Shown here piece after piece: positions 29,384 through 39,568 of a stretch of DNA of 64,000 nt. Each line of letters starts with the position of its first letter. The stretch's first letter is position 1. The notes beneath the pieces are model-generated. The model was not told where the DNA came from and did no database searches. It saw nothing but the letters and a program-made list of their open reading frames with translations. Source of the stretch: Klebsiella electrica (GTDB lineage Bacteria; Pseudomonadota; Gammaproteobacteria; Enterobacterales; Enterobacteriaceae); assembly GCF_006711645.1 (NCBI RefSeq), contig NZ_CP041247.1:3534001-3598000 (forward strand), written 5' to 3'. A program made the translations under genes and the position numbers.

Positions 29384-29863
29384 TTAGTGAAGAAAATGGT
29401 GCTGAATATCTTCCGCGGCGTACTCTTCTTCTTCGGCTTTATAGAGCACCTGGTTGGCTGCCGCTTCAAGGATAACCATAGAGATCTGCTCTTCGCTCTG
29501 GCGGAAGAACCAGCCAAACTGTTCGACGCTAATACCGACGCCGACGGATAGCGCCTGGCACACCACCAGTTTGGGCAGATTGTCATCCTGAATATCGAGG
29601 AAGGCTTTGACGGTCAACGAACTGGCGTTAATTGCCGAAAGATCCGCGGCAAGCCCGAGCAGCGCCGAAGGCTTCACTTCTGCCAGCGCCGAAAAGAGCA
29701 CGACGTTATCCACCAGATCGAGCTTCGCATCAAAAATGCCGTCGAAATTCTGCATATGCGGCAGATGCAAGGCCTGGCAGGAATCACACTCAAAGAAGTT
29801 GATACCTAACTCATCGAGCCAGTGACGTAGCGTATCCAGACCCGGAACGACCAGTGAATCCAT
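29384..29863 (-). CDS. ybjN: YbjN, putative sensory-transduction protein
   Basis: The 159-residue protein matches E. coli YbjN (DUF1790 / type III secretion chaperone-like fold), with VPGLDTLRHWLDELGINFFEC at the start and QLVVCQ-type core motifs (KLVVCQALSV). YbjN affects motility, biofilm and stress tolerance in E. coli, but its molecular role is unclear. The C-terminus ends in acidic EEEEYAAED, unlike the E. coli tail. The gene stands alone between potF and rimK. Confidence 0.92.
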   Translation of the reverse strand: MDSLVVPGLDTLRHWLDELGINFFECDSCQALHLPHMQNFDGIFDAKLDLVDNVVLFSALAEVKPSALLGLAADLSAINASSLTVKAFLDIQDDNLPKLVVCQALSVGVGISVEQFGWFFRQSEEQISMVILEAAANQVLYKAEEEEYAAEDIQHHFLH

Positions 29864-29951
29864 ATGACCTGTGACCTCTTACTGTAGAAAAACGACGCCA
29901 TAGCTTACGCAAAAAACGCAGCGCATACCATGAAAGTGTCGCCCGCGCCGG

Positions 29952-30854
29952 TTATCCGCCCATTTTCAGACAAAATTCTGGCGTGGCCTGACGCTCAATC
30001 CAGGCGATCATGCGCCCGGCGATATCAATTCCGGTAGTGGTTTCAATGCCTTCCAGGCCCGGAGAAGCGTTCACTTCCATCACCAGCGGCCCACGGGTCG
30101 CGCGAAGGATATCCACCCCGGCGACATCCAGCCCCAGGGTTTGCGCCGCCCTGATGGCCATCTCACGTTCCTGATCGCTGATCGTGGCCGCCGTCGCCAC
30201 CCCGCCGCGGTGCAGGTTAGAGCGGAAATCGCCCTCTTTCGCCCGCCGCTCGATAGCCGCCACCACTTCATTACCCACGACCAGACAGCGCAGATCCCGC
30301 CCTTTCGCCTCGGCGATATATTCCTGAACCAGAATATGCGCGTTCAGGCCGCGGAAGGCGTCAATCACGCTCTCTGCCGCCTGGCGGGTCTCCGCCAGCA
30401 CCACGCCAATGCCCTGGGTCCCCTCCACCAGTTTAACCACCAGCGGCGCGCCGCCAACCATGGCAATCAGGTCGCTGGTGTCGTCCGGGGAGTGCGCAAT
30501 GCCGGTCAGCGGCAGATCGATCCCCTGGCGCGCCAGCAATTGCAGCGAGCGCAGCTTATCGCGGGCGCGGGTTATCGCCACCGATTCATTGAGCGGATAG
30601 CTACCGAGCAGTTCAAACTGACGAAGGGCGGCGGTTCCGTAATAGGTAATCGCGGAACCAATGCGTGGGATCACGGCATCAAAATGCGGGAGCTGACGTC
30701 CTTTATAGTGCATCGATGAGGCCACCGGACTCACGTTCATATAGCAGGAAAGCGGATCGAGGATTTCCACCTGGTGGCCGCGTTTTTGCGCGGCTTCACG
30801 CAGGCGACGACAGGAATAAAGCGTTCCATCCCGGGATAATATAGCAATTTTCAC
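29952..30854 (-). CDS. rimK: RimK, ribosomal protein S6 glutamate ligase
   Basis: RimK adds glutamate residues to the C-terminus of ribosomal protein S6. The 300-residue ATP-grasp enzyme shows [23 protein letters not shown] and the metal-binding end [12 protein letters not shown]. The GTG at 30854 is chosen because AGAGG lies upstream and [15 protein letters not shown] is the conserved start; the longer frame is unsupported. It lies in the nfsA-rimK-ybjN order seen in E. coli. Confidence 0.95.
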   Translation of the reverse strand: MKIAILSRDGTLYSCRRLREAAQKRGHQVEILDPLSCYMNVSPVASSMHYKGRQLPHFDAVIPRIGSAITYYGTAALRQFELLGSYPLNESVAITRARDKLRSLQLLARQGIDLPLTGIAHSPDDTSDLIAMVGGAPLVVKLVEGTQGIGVVLAETRQAAESVIDAFRGLNAHILVQEYIAEAKGRDLRCLVVGNEVVAAIERRAKEGDFRSNLHRGGVATAATISDQEREMAIRAAQTLGLDVAGVDILRATRGPLVMEVNASPGLEGIETTTGIDIAGRMIAWIERQATPEFCLKMGG

Positions 30855-30967
30855 CCTGCACCTCTGCAACAAGGCCCGCTCCGGCGGGCCTGCAATATGT
30901 TAATTGCGCCACGACCGCCCGCTCCGCCAAATAGCGGGGCGGGAAGCAGGCAGCAGTGTACACGTAA

Positions 30968-31690
30968 TCAGCGCGTTGCCCACCCCTGCTTATGCAGATA
31001 TTCGAGAATAAACGGGCGACTTTCCTTAATGATGGTACGGCGAATATGGTCGCTCCAGGTATCGCGGCGGGTGTTGCTGCCGCGCGACAGGTAGTATTGC
31101 GCCATCTGCTCATCATATTGCGCCAGCACTGCCTCATCCACCGGCTGGTACGTATTTTCATGCACCAGCATAGCTGCGGGCATGCGCGGCTTCACGTCCG
31201 GATTATCGGCAGGCCATCCCAGGCACAGGCCAAACAGCGGCAGGACGTGCTGCGGCAGCTTCAGCAGTTCGGTCACCCCTTCGATACTATTGCGGATCCC
31301 GCCGATATAGACGCCGCCGAGGCCCAGAGATTCGGCGGCGACCAGCGCATTTTGCGCCATCATTGCGGTATCCACCGCGCCCAGCAGCAGCTGTTCGGCG
31401 AGCCCCAGCCGGGCATCCGGACAGATTTGCAGCAGGCGGTTAAAGTCGGCGCAAAAGACCCAGAACTCCGCCGCGCGCGCAACGTGCTGCTGGCCGCCGC
31501 TCATCGTAACCAGCTGCTGACGAAGCTGAGGATCGGTGACGCGAATAATGGAGCTGCATTGTAAAAAGCTCGAGCTTGAAGCACCCTGCGCGCTGGCGAT
31601 GATAGCTTCGCGCTGTTCGTCGCCAATCGGCGCATCGGTAAAGTGGCGGATGGAACGGTGGCTACGCAGCAGATCAATGGTCGGCGTCAT
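30968..31690 (-). CDS. nfsA: NfsA, oxygen-insensitive NADPH nitroreductase
   Basis: NfsA reduces nitroaromatics and quinones by two-electron steps, using FMN and NADPH. The 240-residue protein shows HRSIRHFTD for FMN binding, SSSFLQCSSIIRV and LGLGGVYIGGIRN. Its length equals E. coli NfsA. Its start overlaps the end of ybjC by 17 bases, as in E. coli. Loss of this enzyme is known to give nitrofurantoin resistance in enterobacteria; the copy here is intact. Confidence 0.96.
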   Translation of the reverse strand: MTPTIDLLRSHRSIRHFTDAPIGDEQREAIIASAQGASSSSFLQCSSIIRVTDPQLRQQLVTMSGGQQHVARAAEFWVFCADFNRLLQICPDARLGLAEQLLLGAVDTAMMAQNALVAAESLGLGGVYIGGIRNSIEGVTELLKLPQHVLPLFGLCLGWPADNPDVKPRMPAAMLVHENTYQPVDEAVLAQYDEQMAQYYLSRGSNTRRDTWSDHIRRTIIKESRPFILEYLHKQGWATR

Positions 31691-31961
31691 CTTGTTTTTC
31701 TCTGTCTGATGAAGAAGTGGGTTCCGGAGTGTGGGTCAGCTGTGGCGCGACGATCCTGGCCATTCGCCACATTAATGCTATCGCGGCCGGGAGCATCAGC
31801 AGGATCCCGGCGAAGATCATCAGCATCGCCGCCGTCGGGCTGGAAAACGGCGCCGGCAGCTGCAGGTACTGATTGAGCGAGAGCCAGGCGAGGGTCAACA
31901 GCACAATCCCGATGACCTCTACCAGCAGAACGCTTTTCGGCAAAACGGCAGGCGATCGCAT
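31674..31961 (-). CDS. ybjC: YbjC, DUF1418 membrane protein
   Basis: The 95-residue protein has two hydrophobic helices (about residues 12-30 and 45-68) and matches E. coli YbjC. The function is unknown. The ATG at 31961 has an excellent GGAGGAG site; an extended frame upstream lacks one. It overlaps nfsA, and the two share the SoxS/MarA-responsive transcript in E. coli. Confidence 0.92.
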   Translation of the reverse strand: MRSPAVLPKSVLLVEVIGIVLLTLAWLSLNQYLQLPAPFSSPTAAMLMIFAGILLMLPAAIALMWRMARIVAPQLTHTPEPTSSSDREKQDDADH

Positions 31962-32165
31962 AGCACTCCTCCAGTCAATGTTTTGCGCGCGGCCTTCTGG
32001 CTCATCGCGCGCGGCAGACACAGTATAATAATTTAACCACGAAGGCAGTTATCAAACATAGCCTTAAACCATCGAAGAAAAAGGCAGAACCTTCTTTTCC
32101 TCGCCGACATAACGCGGCATCATAGCCGCCATTCGCCACCCGGCTGAGATTTAAGGAGAGAAAGT

Positions 32166-32429
32166 ATGTTTACCGTTATTTTTGGTCGCCCTGGTTGCCC
32201 GTATTGCGTACGCGCCAAAGAGCTGGCAGAGAAACTGACCAATGAACGCGATGATTTCAACTATCGCTATGTTGATATCCACGCCGAAGGCATCAGCAAG
32301 AGCGACCTGGAAAAGACCGTAGGCAAACCGGTTGAGACCGTTCCGCAGATTTTTGTCGATCAAAAACATATCGGCGGCTGCACCGATTTTGAAGCCTGGG
32401 CGAAAGAGAATCTCGGTCTGTTTGCCTGA
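32166..32429 (+). CDS. grxA: Glutaredoxin 1
   Basis: Grx1 is a small glutathione-dependent thiol-disulfide oxidoreductase that reduces ribonucleotide reductase and OxyR. The 87-residue protein carries the active site CPYC (C11, C14), the cis-proline region TVPQIFVD and the glutathione-binding GGCTDFEAW. One difference from the recalled E. coli protein is GRPGCPYC in place of GRSGCPYC. AAGGAG precedes the ATG. The gene is divergent from ybjC, as in E. coli. Confidence 0.97.
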   Translation: MFTVIFGRPGCPYCVRAKELAEKLTNERDDFNYRYVDIHAEGISKSDLEKTVGKPVETVPQIFVDQKHIGGCTDFEAWAKENLGLFA

Positions 32430-32435
32430 GCCGAC

Positions 32436-32819
32436 TCATTCCTCTGACGAATGATTGCGTCTGGTATCCAGCCAGGCGCAGATAAACAAAAAGCACAGCG
32501 CCCCCAGCGCGCACCAGAACACCGCGCTAAACAACCACGCCAGCTGCTGCCAGAAGGTACGCTGAGCCGCAAAAAAAAGCCGCATGATCAGCAGACAGAC
32601 AGGGGTTGCAAGAATCGCCCCCACCAGCGGTTGGATGACGCGCCGCCCCGGAGAGAGACAGCTGGCGGCCGCACCGGGCAGCAAAAAGCAGAGCAGTCCC
32701 ACTTCAGGATGACCGGTAGCCCGAAAGACGTCTTTCATATGCAGTAACAGCAGTAAACACACTACGATAAACAGAAAGAACCCACAGGTAATACCCACCC
32801 AGGCACGCTCATATTTCAC
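32436..32819 (-). CDS. ybjM: YbjM inner-membrane protein
   Basis: The 127-residue protein has four hydrophobic stretches and a WVGITCGFFLFIVV start, matching the position and size of E. coli YbjM. No function is known. It converges on grxA with a six-base gap, so the two 3' ends lie very close. Confidence 0.85.
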   Translation of the reverse strand: MKYERAWVGITCGFFLFIVVCLLLLLHMKDVFRATGHPEVGLLCFLLPGAAASCLSPGRRVIQPLVGAILATPVCLLIMRLFFAAQRTFWQQLAWLFSAVFWCALGALCFLFICAWLDTRRNHSSEE

Positions 32820-33087
32820 AACATCCTCCTGATTCTGCTTCTAACCCACTTAACTTTCGCCCAGTCAGATAAAGCATTCCGGCAATCCATGCCAATTTAG
32901 CCCCCACCGGCGTAAAAACGATTGTGACTAGCCGCAGCATCCAGGAAGGATTAAACTACCGGCTCTGTTTTTACTGGTTATAACGGGATGCCAGAACAGG
33001 GTTCGGGACAACGCGAACACTGGACCAACCTTAGACCAAATAACCATTTCCTTCAACAACTTACTAGTAAATGAGAAGTTGGCTTTC

Positions 33088-34773
33088 GTGAATATAAACG
33101 TCGCAGATTTGTTAAACGGGAATTACATCCTGTTATTATTCGTTGTACTTGCCCTGGGGCTTTGTCTCGGGAAACTTCGCCTCGGGTCGGTACAACTTGG
33201 TAATTCTATTGGCGTTTTAGTGGTTTCATTATTATTAGGTCAGCAGCATTTCAGTATTAACACTGATGCGCTAAATCTGGGCTTTATGCTGTTTATTTTT
33301 TGCGTTGGCGTGGAAGCGGGTCCCAACTTTTTTTCTATTTTTTTCCGCGACGGAAAAAACTATCTGATGCTCGCCCTGGTGATGGTCGGCAGCGCGATGC
33401 TGCTGGCGATGGGGCTGGGAAAACTGTTCGGCTGGGACATCGGCCTGACCGCCGGGATGCTCGCCGGTGCCATGACCTCAACGCCGGTGCTGGTCGGTGC
33501 GGGGGATACGCTTCGCCACTTTGGCCTGCCCAGCGATCGGCTGGCACTCTCCCTCGACCACCTGAGTCTGGGCTACGCCCTGACCTATCTGATTGGTCTC
33601 GTCAGTCTGATCGTTGGCGCGCGCTATATGCCGAAGCTGCAGCATCAGGATCTGCAAACCAGCGCCCAGCAGATTGCGCGTGAACGCGGGCTCGATACCG
33701 ACTCCAAACGTAAAGTCTACCTGCCGGTGATCCGCGCCTATCGCGTCGGCCCGGAGCTGGTCGCCTGGGCTGATGGTAAAAATCTGCGCGAGCTGGGGAT
33801 TTACCGGCAAACCGGCTGCTACATCGAGCGTATTCGCCGTAACGGCATTCTGGCGAACCCGGATGGCGATGCCGTCCTGCAGATGGGCGATGATATCGCG
33901 CTGGTAGGTTACCCGGACGCCCATGCCCGCCTTGATCCCAGCTTCCGTAACGGCAAAGAGGTCTTCGACCGCGACCTGCTGGATATGCGCATCGTCACCG
34001 AAGAGATCGTGGTGAAAAACCACAACGCCGTAGGCCGCCGTCTGGCGCAGCTGAAGCTCACCGATCACGGCTGCTTCTTAAACCGCGTCATTCGCAGCCA
34101 GATTGAAATGCCTATCGACGATAACGTGGTGCTCAACAAAGGCGACGTATTACAGGTCAGCGGCGATGCGCGACGCGTGAAAACCGTTGCCGACCGCATC
34201 GGCTTTATCTCCATTCACAGCCAGGTGACCGACCTGCTCGCCTTCTGCGCCTTCTTTATCGTCGGCCTGATGATCGGCATGATCACCTTCCAGTTTAGCT
34301 CTTTCAGCTTTGGTATCGGTAACGCGGCGGGGCTGCTGTTTGCCGGGATCATGCTCGGCTTCCTGCGCGCCAACCACCCGACCTTCGGCTACATTCCGCA
34401 GGGCGCGCTGAATATGGTGAAAGAGTTCGGCCTGATGGTGTTTATGGCCGGGGTCGGTCTGAGCGCCGGCGCCGGGATTGGTCACGGCCTGGGCACCATC
34501 GGCGGCCAGATGCTGGCGGCGGGTCTTATCGTCAGCCTGGTGCCGGTGGTGATTTGCTTCTTGTTTGGCGCCTATGTGCTGCGCATGAACCGCGCGATGT
34601 TGTTTGGCGCCATGATGGGGGCGCGTACCTGCGCCCCGGCGATGGAAATCATCAGCGACACCGCGCGCAGCAACATTCCGGCGCTGGGCTATGCGGGTAC
34701 GTATGCGATTGCCAACGTGCTGCTGACTCTCGCGGGGACGCTGATTGTCATCATCTGGCCAGGGCTACAGTAA
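33088..34773 (+). CDS. ybjL: YbjL, putative transporter of the AAE family
   Basis: This 561-residue inner-membrane protein has two halves of hydrophobic helices flanking two RCK/TrkA-C regulatory domains (about residues 200-380). It belongs to the aspartate-alanine exchanger family. Conserved motifs are [35 protein letters not shown] and [12 protein letters not shown]. The GTG at 33088 gives the conserved [16 protein letters not shown] start; the upstream TTG is unconserved. The substrate is unknown, though dicarboxylate amino acids are plausible from the family. Confidence 0.93.
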   Translation: MNINVADLLNGNYILLLFVVLALGLCLGKLRLGSVQLGNSIGVLVVSLLLGQQHFSINTDALNLGFMLFIFCVGVEAGPNFFSIFFRDGKNYLMLALVMVGSAMLLAMGLGKLFGWDIGLTAGMLAGAMTSTPVLVGAGDTLRHFGLPSDRLALSLDHLSLGYALTYLIGLVSLIVGARYMPKLQHQDLQTSAQQIARERGLDTDSKRKVYLPVIRAYRVGPELVAWADGKNLRELGIYRQTGCYIERIRRNGILANPDGDAVLQMGDDIALVGYPDAHARLDPSFRNGKEVFDRDLLDMRIVTEEIVVKNHNAVGRRLAQLKLTDHGCFLNRVIRSQIEMPIDDNVVLNKGDVLQVSGDARRVKTVADRIGFISIHSQVTDLLAFCAFFIVGLMIGMITFQFSSFSFGIGNAAGLLFAGIMLGFLRANHPTFGYIPQGALNMVKEFGLMVFMAGVGLSAGAGIGHGLGTIGGQMLAAGLIVSLVPVVICFLFGAYVLRMNRAMLFGAMMGARTCAPAMEIISDTARSNIPALGYAGTYAIANVLLTLAGTLIVIIWPGLQ

Positions 34774-34801
34774 ATATTTAAGAAAAAATGGGACAGAGGC
34801 A

Positions 34802-34828
34802 GAACTTTTCTCTTGGCCGTCAGTCATA
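34802..34828 (+). promoter_or_regulatory. Sigma-E type promoter of rybB
   Basis: GAACTT at 34802-34807 resembles the sigma-E -35 element and TCATA at 34824-34828 the -10 element. The spacing is 16 bases, and the RybB 5' end falls seven bases further on. E. coli rybB is known to be a sigma-E-dependent sRNA. Confidence 0.8.
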
Positions 34829-34834
34829 AGTAGT

Positions 34835-34913
34835 GCCACTGCTTTTCTTTGATGTCCCCATTTTGTGGAGCCCATCAACCCCGCCATTTTGGTTCAAGGT
34901 TGATGGGTTTTTT
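34835..34913 (+). ncRNA. rybB: RybB small RNA
   Basis: RybB is an Hfq-dependent sRNA that represses many outer-membrane porin mRNAs during envelope stress through its 5' end. The 79-base sequence begins GCCACTGCTTTTCTTTGATG, as in E. coli and Salmonella, and ends with the terminator stem CCCATCAACC / GGTTGATGGG plus six T. The location beside ybjL and the rcdA regulator is the same as in E. coli. Both the 5' seed and the terminator are intact. Confidence 0.96.
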
Positions 34914-34944
34914 GTTGCCTGAATTTTATGACCTTTAAAATTAT

Positions 34945-35193
34945 TCAGTTACCACCACCGGGCAGTACCAGTGGCGGTAGCGCGACCACCACCACCCCAT
35001 CAGCCGGGTATCTTCCCATGTGCATGCTCCTCACCCCATTTCTGTTGTCCCAGGCTTTATGGAGACGTGCCCCCTCTGAACCACCGGTTGATGTACACTG
35101 ATACGCCGGGTGAAGCGCCAGTGTTACACGCACAATCCGCCAGGAACAAGATGACCCGTTCGCGACGCCTCGCCACTTTCCTGCTGACTCCAC
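34945..35193 (-). CDS. Small hypothetical ORF, possible phage-type relic
   Basis: This frame of 82 codons begins with GTG, has no clear ribosome site, and ends ADGVVVVALPPLVLPGGGN. The glycine/proline tail vaguely recalls small Ash/Icd-like phage or satellite proteins, but I cannot confirm that. The C-terminal part contains MHMGRYPADG. It lies in a 460-base gap that also holds rybB. It may be a real small gene, a relic or chance; no function is proposed. Confidence 0.3.
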   Translation of the reverse strand: MESAGKWRGVANGSSCSWRIVRVTLALHPAYQCTSTGGSEGARLHKAWDNRNGVRSMHMGRYPADGVVVVALPPLVLPGGGN

Positions 35194-35235
35194 AATGTTT
35201 ATTTCGAAGTTCTCCGCGTGCAGCGCGTTATTGGG

Positions 35236-35784
35236 CTATTGCCCCTCTCCGGCCAGCCGTCCGACCATCAGGCGGATAGCCTGCTTTGAGAGCGGCGCGC
35301 TATCGGTGACAAAATGCAGGGTCATTCCTTCGATAAACGCATCCAGCCCGCGAGCCGTCTCCGGTTCAAACCACTGCTCCAGGGTTTGCTGGCTGCGCTG
35401 CATCCAGTGCTGCATCACCGCCTTCAGCGCCGGCTGGCTGCTGCAAAACGCATACAGCTGATACATCAACTCCATATTTCGCGCGGTCGTCACCTGGGCG
35501 CTGAAGATCAGCTCGGCAATGGCATCGCAGGCCTCTTCACGGCTGCTGACCGCGGTAAAAAACTGCTGGTACTGCGCGGACATATCGCGGGTAAAAATGC
35601 GAAACGCCTCTTCTATCAGCGCGTCAATGCCGCTGAAATAGTAGGTCAGCGAGCCTAGCGGAACCTCCGCGCAGCTGGCAATTTTACGATGGGTGACCGC
35701 GTGGATCCCGTGGGCGGCAATGGTATCCAGCGTCGCCTGCAAAATGCGCTCCCGGCGCTGCGGATCGTTCGGTCGACGGGCCAT
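35236..35784 (-). CDS. rcdA: RcdA (YbjK), TetR-family regulator
   Basis: The 182-residue protein has a TetR N-terminal DNA-binding domain ([23 protein letters not shown]) and the motif [20 protein letters not shown]. It corresponds to E. coli RcdA, an activator of csgD and stress-response genes. The ATG at 35784 has AGGAAAGAT upstream and gives the conserved [12 protein letters not shown] start; the longer frame runs into the divergent ybjJ promoter. It is divergent from ybjJ. Confidence 0.9.
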   Translation of the reverse strand: MARRPNDPQRRERILQATLDTIAAHGIHAVTHRKIASCAEVPLGSLTYYFSGIDALIEEAFRIFTRDMSAQYQQFFTAVSSREEACDAIAELIFSAQVTTARNMELMYQLYAFCSSQPALKAVMQHWMQRSQQTLEQWFEPETARGLDAFIEGMTLHFVTDSAPLSKQAIRLMVGRLAGEGQ

Positions 35785-35942
35785 ATCTTTCCTCTTAGTC
35801 GCTGTCATGCGCATGCTGTCGGCAGCAATGTCGCGCTCCCTGGCGCCCGGTCCTTGCCCGAATACGCATGCTGAAGAATATGTACAAATGTACACAATCT
35901 TGCTACTGTTGTCTCTATCTTCTCATTCACAGGCGTTTACGG

Positions 35943-37145
35943 ATGACAGCGCAAACCTCCCGCCGGGCTTTACAGCTCCGACTCTGGGCCCTCTTCATGT
36001 TCTTCTTTATCCCTGGATTGCTGATGGCCTCATGGGCTACCCGTACTCCGGCGATCCGTGACCTGCTGACGCTGTCAACGGCGGAAATGGGCATCGTTTT
36101 ATTTGGCCTGTCGATTGGTTCGATGAGCGGGATTCTCTGCTCGGCGTGGCTGGTCAAACGTTTTGGCACCCGTAAGGTGATTCGCACCACCATGTCGTGC
36201 GCCGTGGTCGGCATGCTCGTGCTCAGCGTGGCGCTGTGGCTCACCTCAGCCATCCTGTTTGCCATCGGGCTGGCCATTTTCGGCGCCAGCTTCGGTTCGG
36301 CGGAGGTGGCCATTAACGTCGAAGGCGCCGCCGTCGAGCGGGAAATGAATAAAACCGTGCTGCCGATGATGCACGGGTTTTACAGCTTCGGTACGCTGTT
36401 CGGCGCCGGTGTAGGAATGGCGGTGACCGGTTTTGGTCTGCCCGCCGCGCCGCATATTCTGCTGGCCGCGCTGGTGGCGATTGCCCCGATTGCGATAGCG
36501 ATTCGCGCCATCCCTGATGGGACCGGAAAAAATGCGGCTGAAAGCGCGCATCATGAGGAAAAAGGTCTGCCGGTATGGCGTGATGTTCAGCTGTTGCTGA
36601 TTGGCGTTGTGGTGCTGGCAATGGCCTTTGCTGAAGGATCCGCCAACGACTGGCTGCCGCTGCTGATGGTGGACGGCCACGGCTTCAGCCCCACCTCTGG
36701 CTCCTTGATTTACGCCGGTTTCACCCTCGGGATGACACTAGGCCGCTTTACCGGCGGCTGGTTTATCGATCGTTACAGCCGGGTCACGGTTGTACGTGCC
36801 AGCGCCGTCATGGGCGCGCTGGGCATCGGCCTGATTATCTTTGTCGACAACCCGTGGGTAGCCGGCGTCTCGGTACTGCTGTGGGGACTTGGCGCATCGC
36901 TCGGTTTCCCGCTGACCATTTCCGCCGCCAGCGACACCGGTCCCGATGCGCCGAAGCGCGTCAGCGTGGTGGCGATAACCGGCTATCTTGCCTTCCTGGT
37001 CGGGCCGCCGCTGCTGGGCTTCCTTGGAGAACACTTCGGCCTGCGCAGCGCCATGATGGTAGTGCTGGGTCTGGTCATGGTGGCGGCACTGGTCGCCAGA
37101 GCGGTAGCAAAACCACAACATGAACCTGTCATGGAGAACAGTTAA
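35943..37145 (+). CDS. ybjJ: YbjJ, major facilitator superfamily protein
   Basis: The 400-residue protein has about twelve hydrophobic helices and MFS motifs, including [10 protein letters not shown] after helix 2 and [15 protein letters not shown] in the second half. It matches E. coli YbjJ, a transporter of unknown substrate. The ATG at 35943 gives the conserved start; an upstream ATG at 35868 would overlap the divergent rcdA leader. Its TAA stop shares one base with the ybjI start, so the two are coupled. Confidence 0.92.
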   Translation: MTAQTSRRALQLRLWALFMFFFIPGLLMASWATRTPAIRDLLTLSTAEMGIVLFGLSIGSMSGILCSAWLVKRFGTRKVIRTTMSCAVVGMLVLSVALWLTSAILFAIGLAIFGASFGSAEVAINVEGAAVEREMNKTVLPMMHGFYSFGTLFGAGVGMAVTGFGLPAAPHILLAALVAIAPIAIAIRAIPDGTGKNAAESAHHEEKGLPVWRDVQLLLIGVVVLAMAFAEGSANDWLPLLMVDGHGFSPTSGSLIYAGFTLGMTLGRFTGGWFIDRYSRVTVVRASAVMGALGIGLIIFVDNPWVAGVSVLLWGLGASLGFPLTISAASDTGPDAPKRVSVVAITGYLAFLVGPPLLGFLGEHFGLRSAMMVVLGLVMVAALVARAVAKPQHEPVMENS

Positions 37146-37957
37146 TGAGCATCAAACTGATTGCGGTAGACATGGATGGTACCTTCTTAAGCGATGCCAA
37201 AACCTACAATCGCTCGCGCTTTCTGAACCAGTATCAGCGTATGCGCGAGCAGAATATTCGTTTTGTCGTCGCCAGCGGCAACCAGTATTACCAGCTGATT
37301 TCATTTTTTCCGGACATTGCCCACGAGATAGCCTTTGTCGCCGAAAATGGCGGCTGGGTGGTCAGCGCCGGCGATGACGTTTTTAACTGTCAACTGCCGA
37401 AAGATCATTTCCACACCGTCATCGACTATCTGCAGACGCTGACCAATATTGAAATCATCGCCTGCGGCAAAGGCAGCGCGTATACCCTGAATCGCTATAA
37501 CGATGAGTTAAAGACGGTCGCCGCGAAATATTATCATCGCCTGCAGCTGGTGGATGACTTCAACCATATCGATGACGTGATACTGAAATTCGGCCTCAAC
37601 GTGCCCGATCATCTGATTGCACAAATCCAGCCGCAGCTACACGCGGCGTTGGGCGATATGGTGACCGCCGTGGCAACCGGCTACGGCAGTATCGACCTGA
37701 TTATTCCCGGTGTGCACAAAGCCAACGGCCTGCGTATTTTGCAACAGCGCTGGGGCATTGAGAATCATGAAGTCGTCGCCTTTGGCGACAGCGGAAACGA
37801 TATTGAAATGCTGCAACATGCCGGGTTTGGTTTTGCCATGGCCAACGCAGCAGAGCCGGTGAAAGCCGTTGCCCGCTACGATGCGCCGCATAACAATGAA
37901 GAAGGTGTGCTGCAGATCATCGACAAAGTGCTGAATCGCGAAGCGCCGTTCGCTTGA
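37145..37957 (+). CDS. ybjI: YbjI, HAD-superfamily Cof-type phosphatase
   Basis: The 270-residue protein shows HAD motif I VDMDGTFL (catalytic Asp8 and Asp10), motif II VVASGN, and motifs III/IV with HKANGLRILQ and FGDSGNDIEML. E. coli YbjI dephosphorylates FMN and 5-amino-6-ribitylamino-uracil 5'-phosphate in vitro, fitting a riboflavin-pathway role. It is coupled to ybjJ. A hairpin at 37964-37993 ends this transcript and the convergent mdfA. Confidence 0.93.
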   Translation: MSIKLIAVDMDGTFLSDAKTYNRSRFLNQYQRMREQNIRFVVASGNQYYQLISFFPDIAHEIAFVAENGGWVVSAGDDVFNCQLPKDHFHTVIDYLQTLTNIEIIACGKGSAYTLNRYNDELKTVAAKYYHRLQLVDDFNHIDDVILKFGLNVPDHLIAQIQPQLHAALGDMVTAVATGYGSIDLIIPGVHKANGLRILQQRWGIENHEVVAFGDSGNDIEMLQHAGFGFAMANAAEPVKAVARYDAPHNNEEGVLQIIDKVLNREAPFA

Positions 37958-37963
37958 TTTTCG

Positions 37964-37993
37964 TCCGGGTGCGGCAGTCGTGCCACACCCGGA
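37964..37993. terminator. Bidirectional hairpin between ybjI and mdfA
   Basis: TCCGGGTG at 37964-37971 pairs with CACCCGGA at 37986-37993. On the minus strand the stem is followed, after CGA, by AAAATC, so no T-run is available there, and the plus side also lacks one. It sits in the convergent gap, a usual place for a shared terminator. Confidence 0.55.
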
Positions 37994-38003
37994 ACGCCCG
38001 ACG

Positions 38004-39242
38004 TTATGCCTGCGGGTCGTTGGAGTTTCCGACGCGCTTGTCTTTGAGAAAATAGACAATCATTGCCAGCCACACTACGCCGCTGAGCAAGTTGAACAGG
38101 CTGAATACCCCGCTCCCCCCCTGCTCATACGCATGCTTACTGACCTCTATGCCGACGGTAAAAATCAGCATCTGCAGCATCCCCATCGCGGCCGAAACCG
38201 TGCCTTTACTCATGTCGCTGGCAAACAGCGTCAGGCGCACCAACCCGGCATTCGCCAGCCCGATCCCGAAGGCGTAGACGCTCAGCCCGGCGGTCATCCA
38301 CAAATAAGCATGGCTCGATACCACCGTCGCCACCGCAGAGAGCAGCAGCCCGAACATAATCGGCCAGCCGCCGAGAATAATCAGCGAGCGCACCGTACGC
38401 CGCGAGGTCAGTCGCGCCAGCACCAGGTTACCGGCAATCAGCGCGCCGAAAATCGGCACCTGCAGCAGGCCATACTCATAGCTGGTGGCGTTTTCCCCGC
38501 TGATAATAATCACCGGCGACTGGGCAATCCACGCCAGCAGCGGCAGGCTGACAAACCCGGTCGCCAGCGCGCCGGCGACGAAGCGCAGATTCTTCAGCAC
38601 CAGGCCATAATCGCGACCCAGCTCTTTCATCGACAGCTTCTCGCCCATCCGCGTCGCGGTTTCCGGCATCGCGCGCTGCAGGCCCACAAAGGCAATAGCG
38701 GCCAGCACGGCAAACAGCACGAACATCATTTCCCACGGCAGGATGTGCACCCACGCCGCCCCCACCAGCGGACCGAGCAGCGGGGCAATCAGCGCAACGT
38801 TCGCCATCAGGGCGGTGATTTTGATACACATCGCCTCCTCAAACGACTCCTGAATGGCGGCATACCCCACCGCGCCGATGAAGCACAGGCTAATCCCCTG
38901 CAAAAAGCGCAGCAGCGTGAACTGCTCAATGGTCTGCGCCAGCAGAGTGGCCAGGCAGGTGACGATAAACCACACCACCCCGGTGAGCATCACCGGGCGA
39001 CGGCCGATCCGATCCGACAACGGTCCCAACAGCCATTGTAAAAACATGCCGCCGGCGAGATAGGCGGTCATCGAGGTCGGCACCCATTCATTGCCTACCT
39101 GAAACTCTTCCACCACCGAGAGCATTCCCGGCTGGATCATATCGTTACCGATATAAGTGGAAAATTCGTATAACACCAGGCAGAGCGGGAACAAAAGCGC
39201 CTGCCGTCCGAGGCGTTTTCCTGAAAGCGAATAATTCTGCAT
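38004..39242 (-). CDS. mdfA: Multidrug efflux transporter MdfA (Cmr)
   Basis: MdfA is a proton-driven MFS antiporter for chloramphenicol, quaternary ammonium compounds and other drugs. The 412-residue protein keeps the key membrane acids E26 and D34 in [10 protein letters not shown], motif [15 protein letters not shown], and a motif-C-like GLVGAAW region. Its length is two residues more than E. coli MdfA. The minus strand is convergent to ybjI and divergent from ybjG. The gene is intact. Confidence 0.95.
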   Translation of the reverse strand: MQNYSLSGKRLGRQALLFPLCLVLYEFSTYIGNDMIQPGMLSVVEEFQVGNEWVPTSMTAYLAGGMFLQWLLGPLSDRIGRRPVMLTGVVWFIVTCLATLLAQTIEQFTLLRFLQGISLCFIGAVGYAAIQESFEEAMCIKITALMANVALIAPLLGPLVGAAWVHILPWEMMFVLFAVLAAIAFVGLQRAMPETATRMGEKLSMKELGRDYGLVLKNLRFVAGALATGFVSLPLLAWIAQSPVIIISGENATSYEYGLLQVPIFGALIAGNLVLARLTSRRTVRSLIILGGWPIMFGLLLSAVATVVSSHAYLWMTAGLSVYAFGIGLANAGLVRLTLFASDMSKGTVSAAMGMLQMLIFTVGIEVSKHAYEQGGSGVFSLFNLLSGVVWLAMIVYFLKDKRVGNSNDPQA

Positions 39243-39568
39243 GCAATCTCTTAGTTAAACAAAAATCGCGCAAAGTTTAATGAAAGTCTTGCGGAGGAGA
39301 TAGTGAATTGTGAGTGACAATGAAAAATAGCGCAACGCGCCTTCCGCCCGCCGCTCTCACCGCCATTTTAATTAAACCTGTCTATATTTCGTTTATATTT
39401 CAATTAGGTTACAGGCGATATACTCATTCCCTGCGACATCTTCGCCACGGCATGCCGCGCCAGCAGCTTCTTAACAAGCTGATAATTAAGACAATACTGC
39501 TTTAATTTATCGCCACCGTTTTTTAAGGTGGGCGGCTGATTGCTATCGGATACCAAGAGTCTGAATCT
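39243..39568. other. mdfA-ybjG divergent promoter region, no gene
   Basis: These 326 bases are A+T-rich, with a possible small hairpin (CGCCACC at 39511 against GGTGG around 39527) before ybjG. A 63-codon frame at 39314-39505 has no ribosome site or recognisable features and is not counted. No clear operator could be assigned by eye. Confidence 0.4.

Noticed and set aside
39314..39505. 63-codon frame between mdfA and ybjG
   Set aside because: No ribosome site, no recognisable domain and A+T-rich promoter-like composition.
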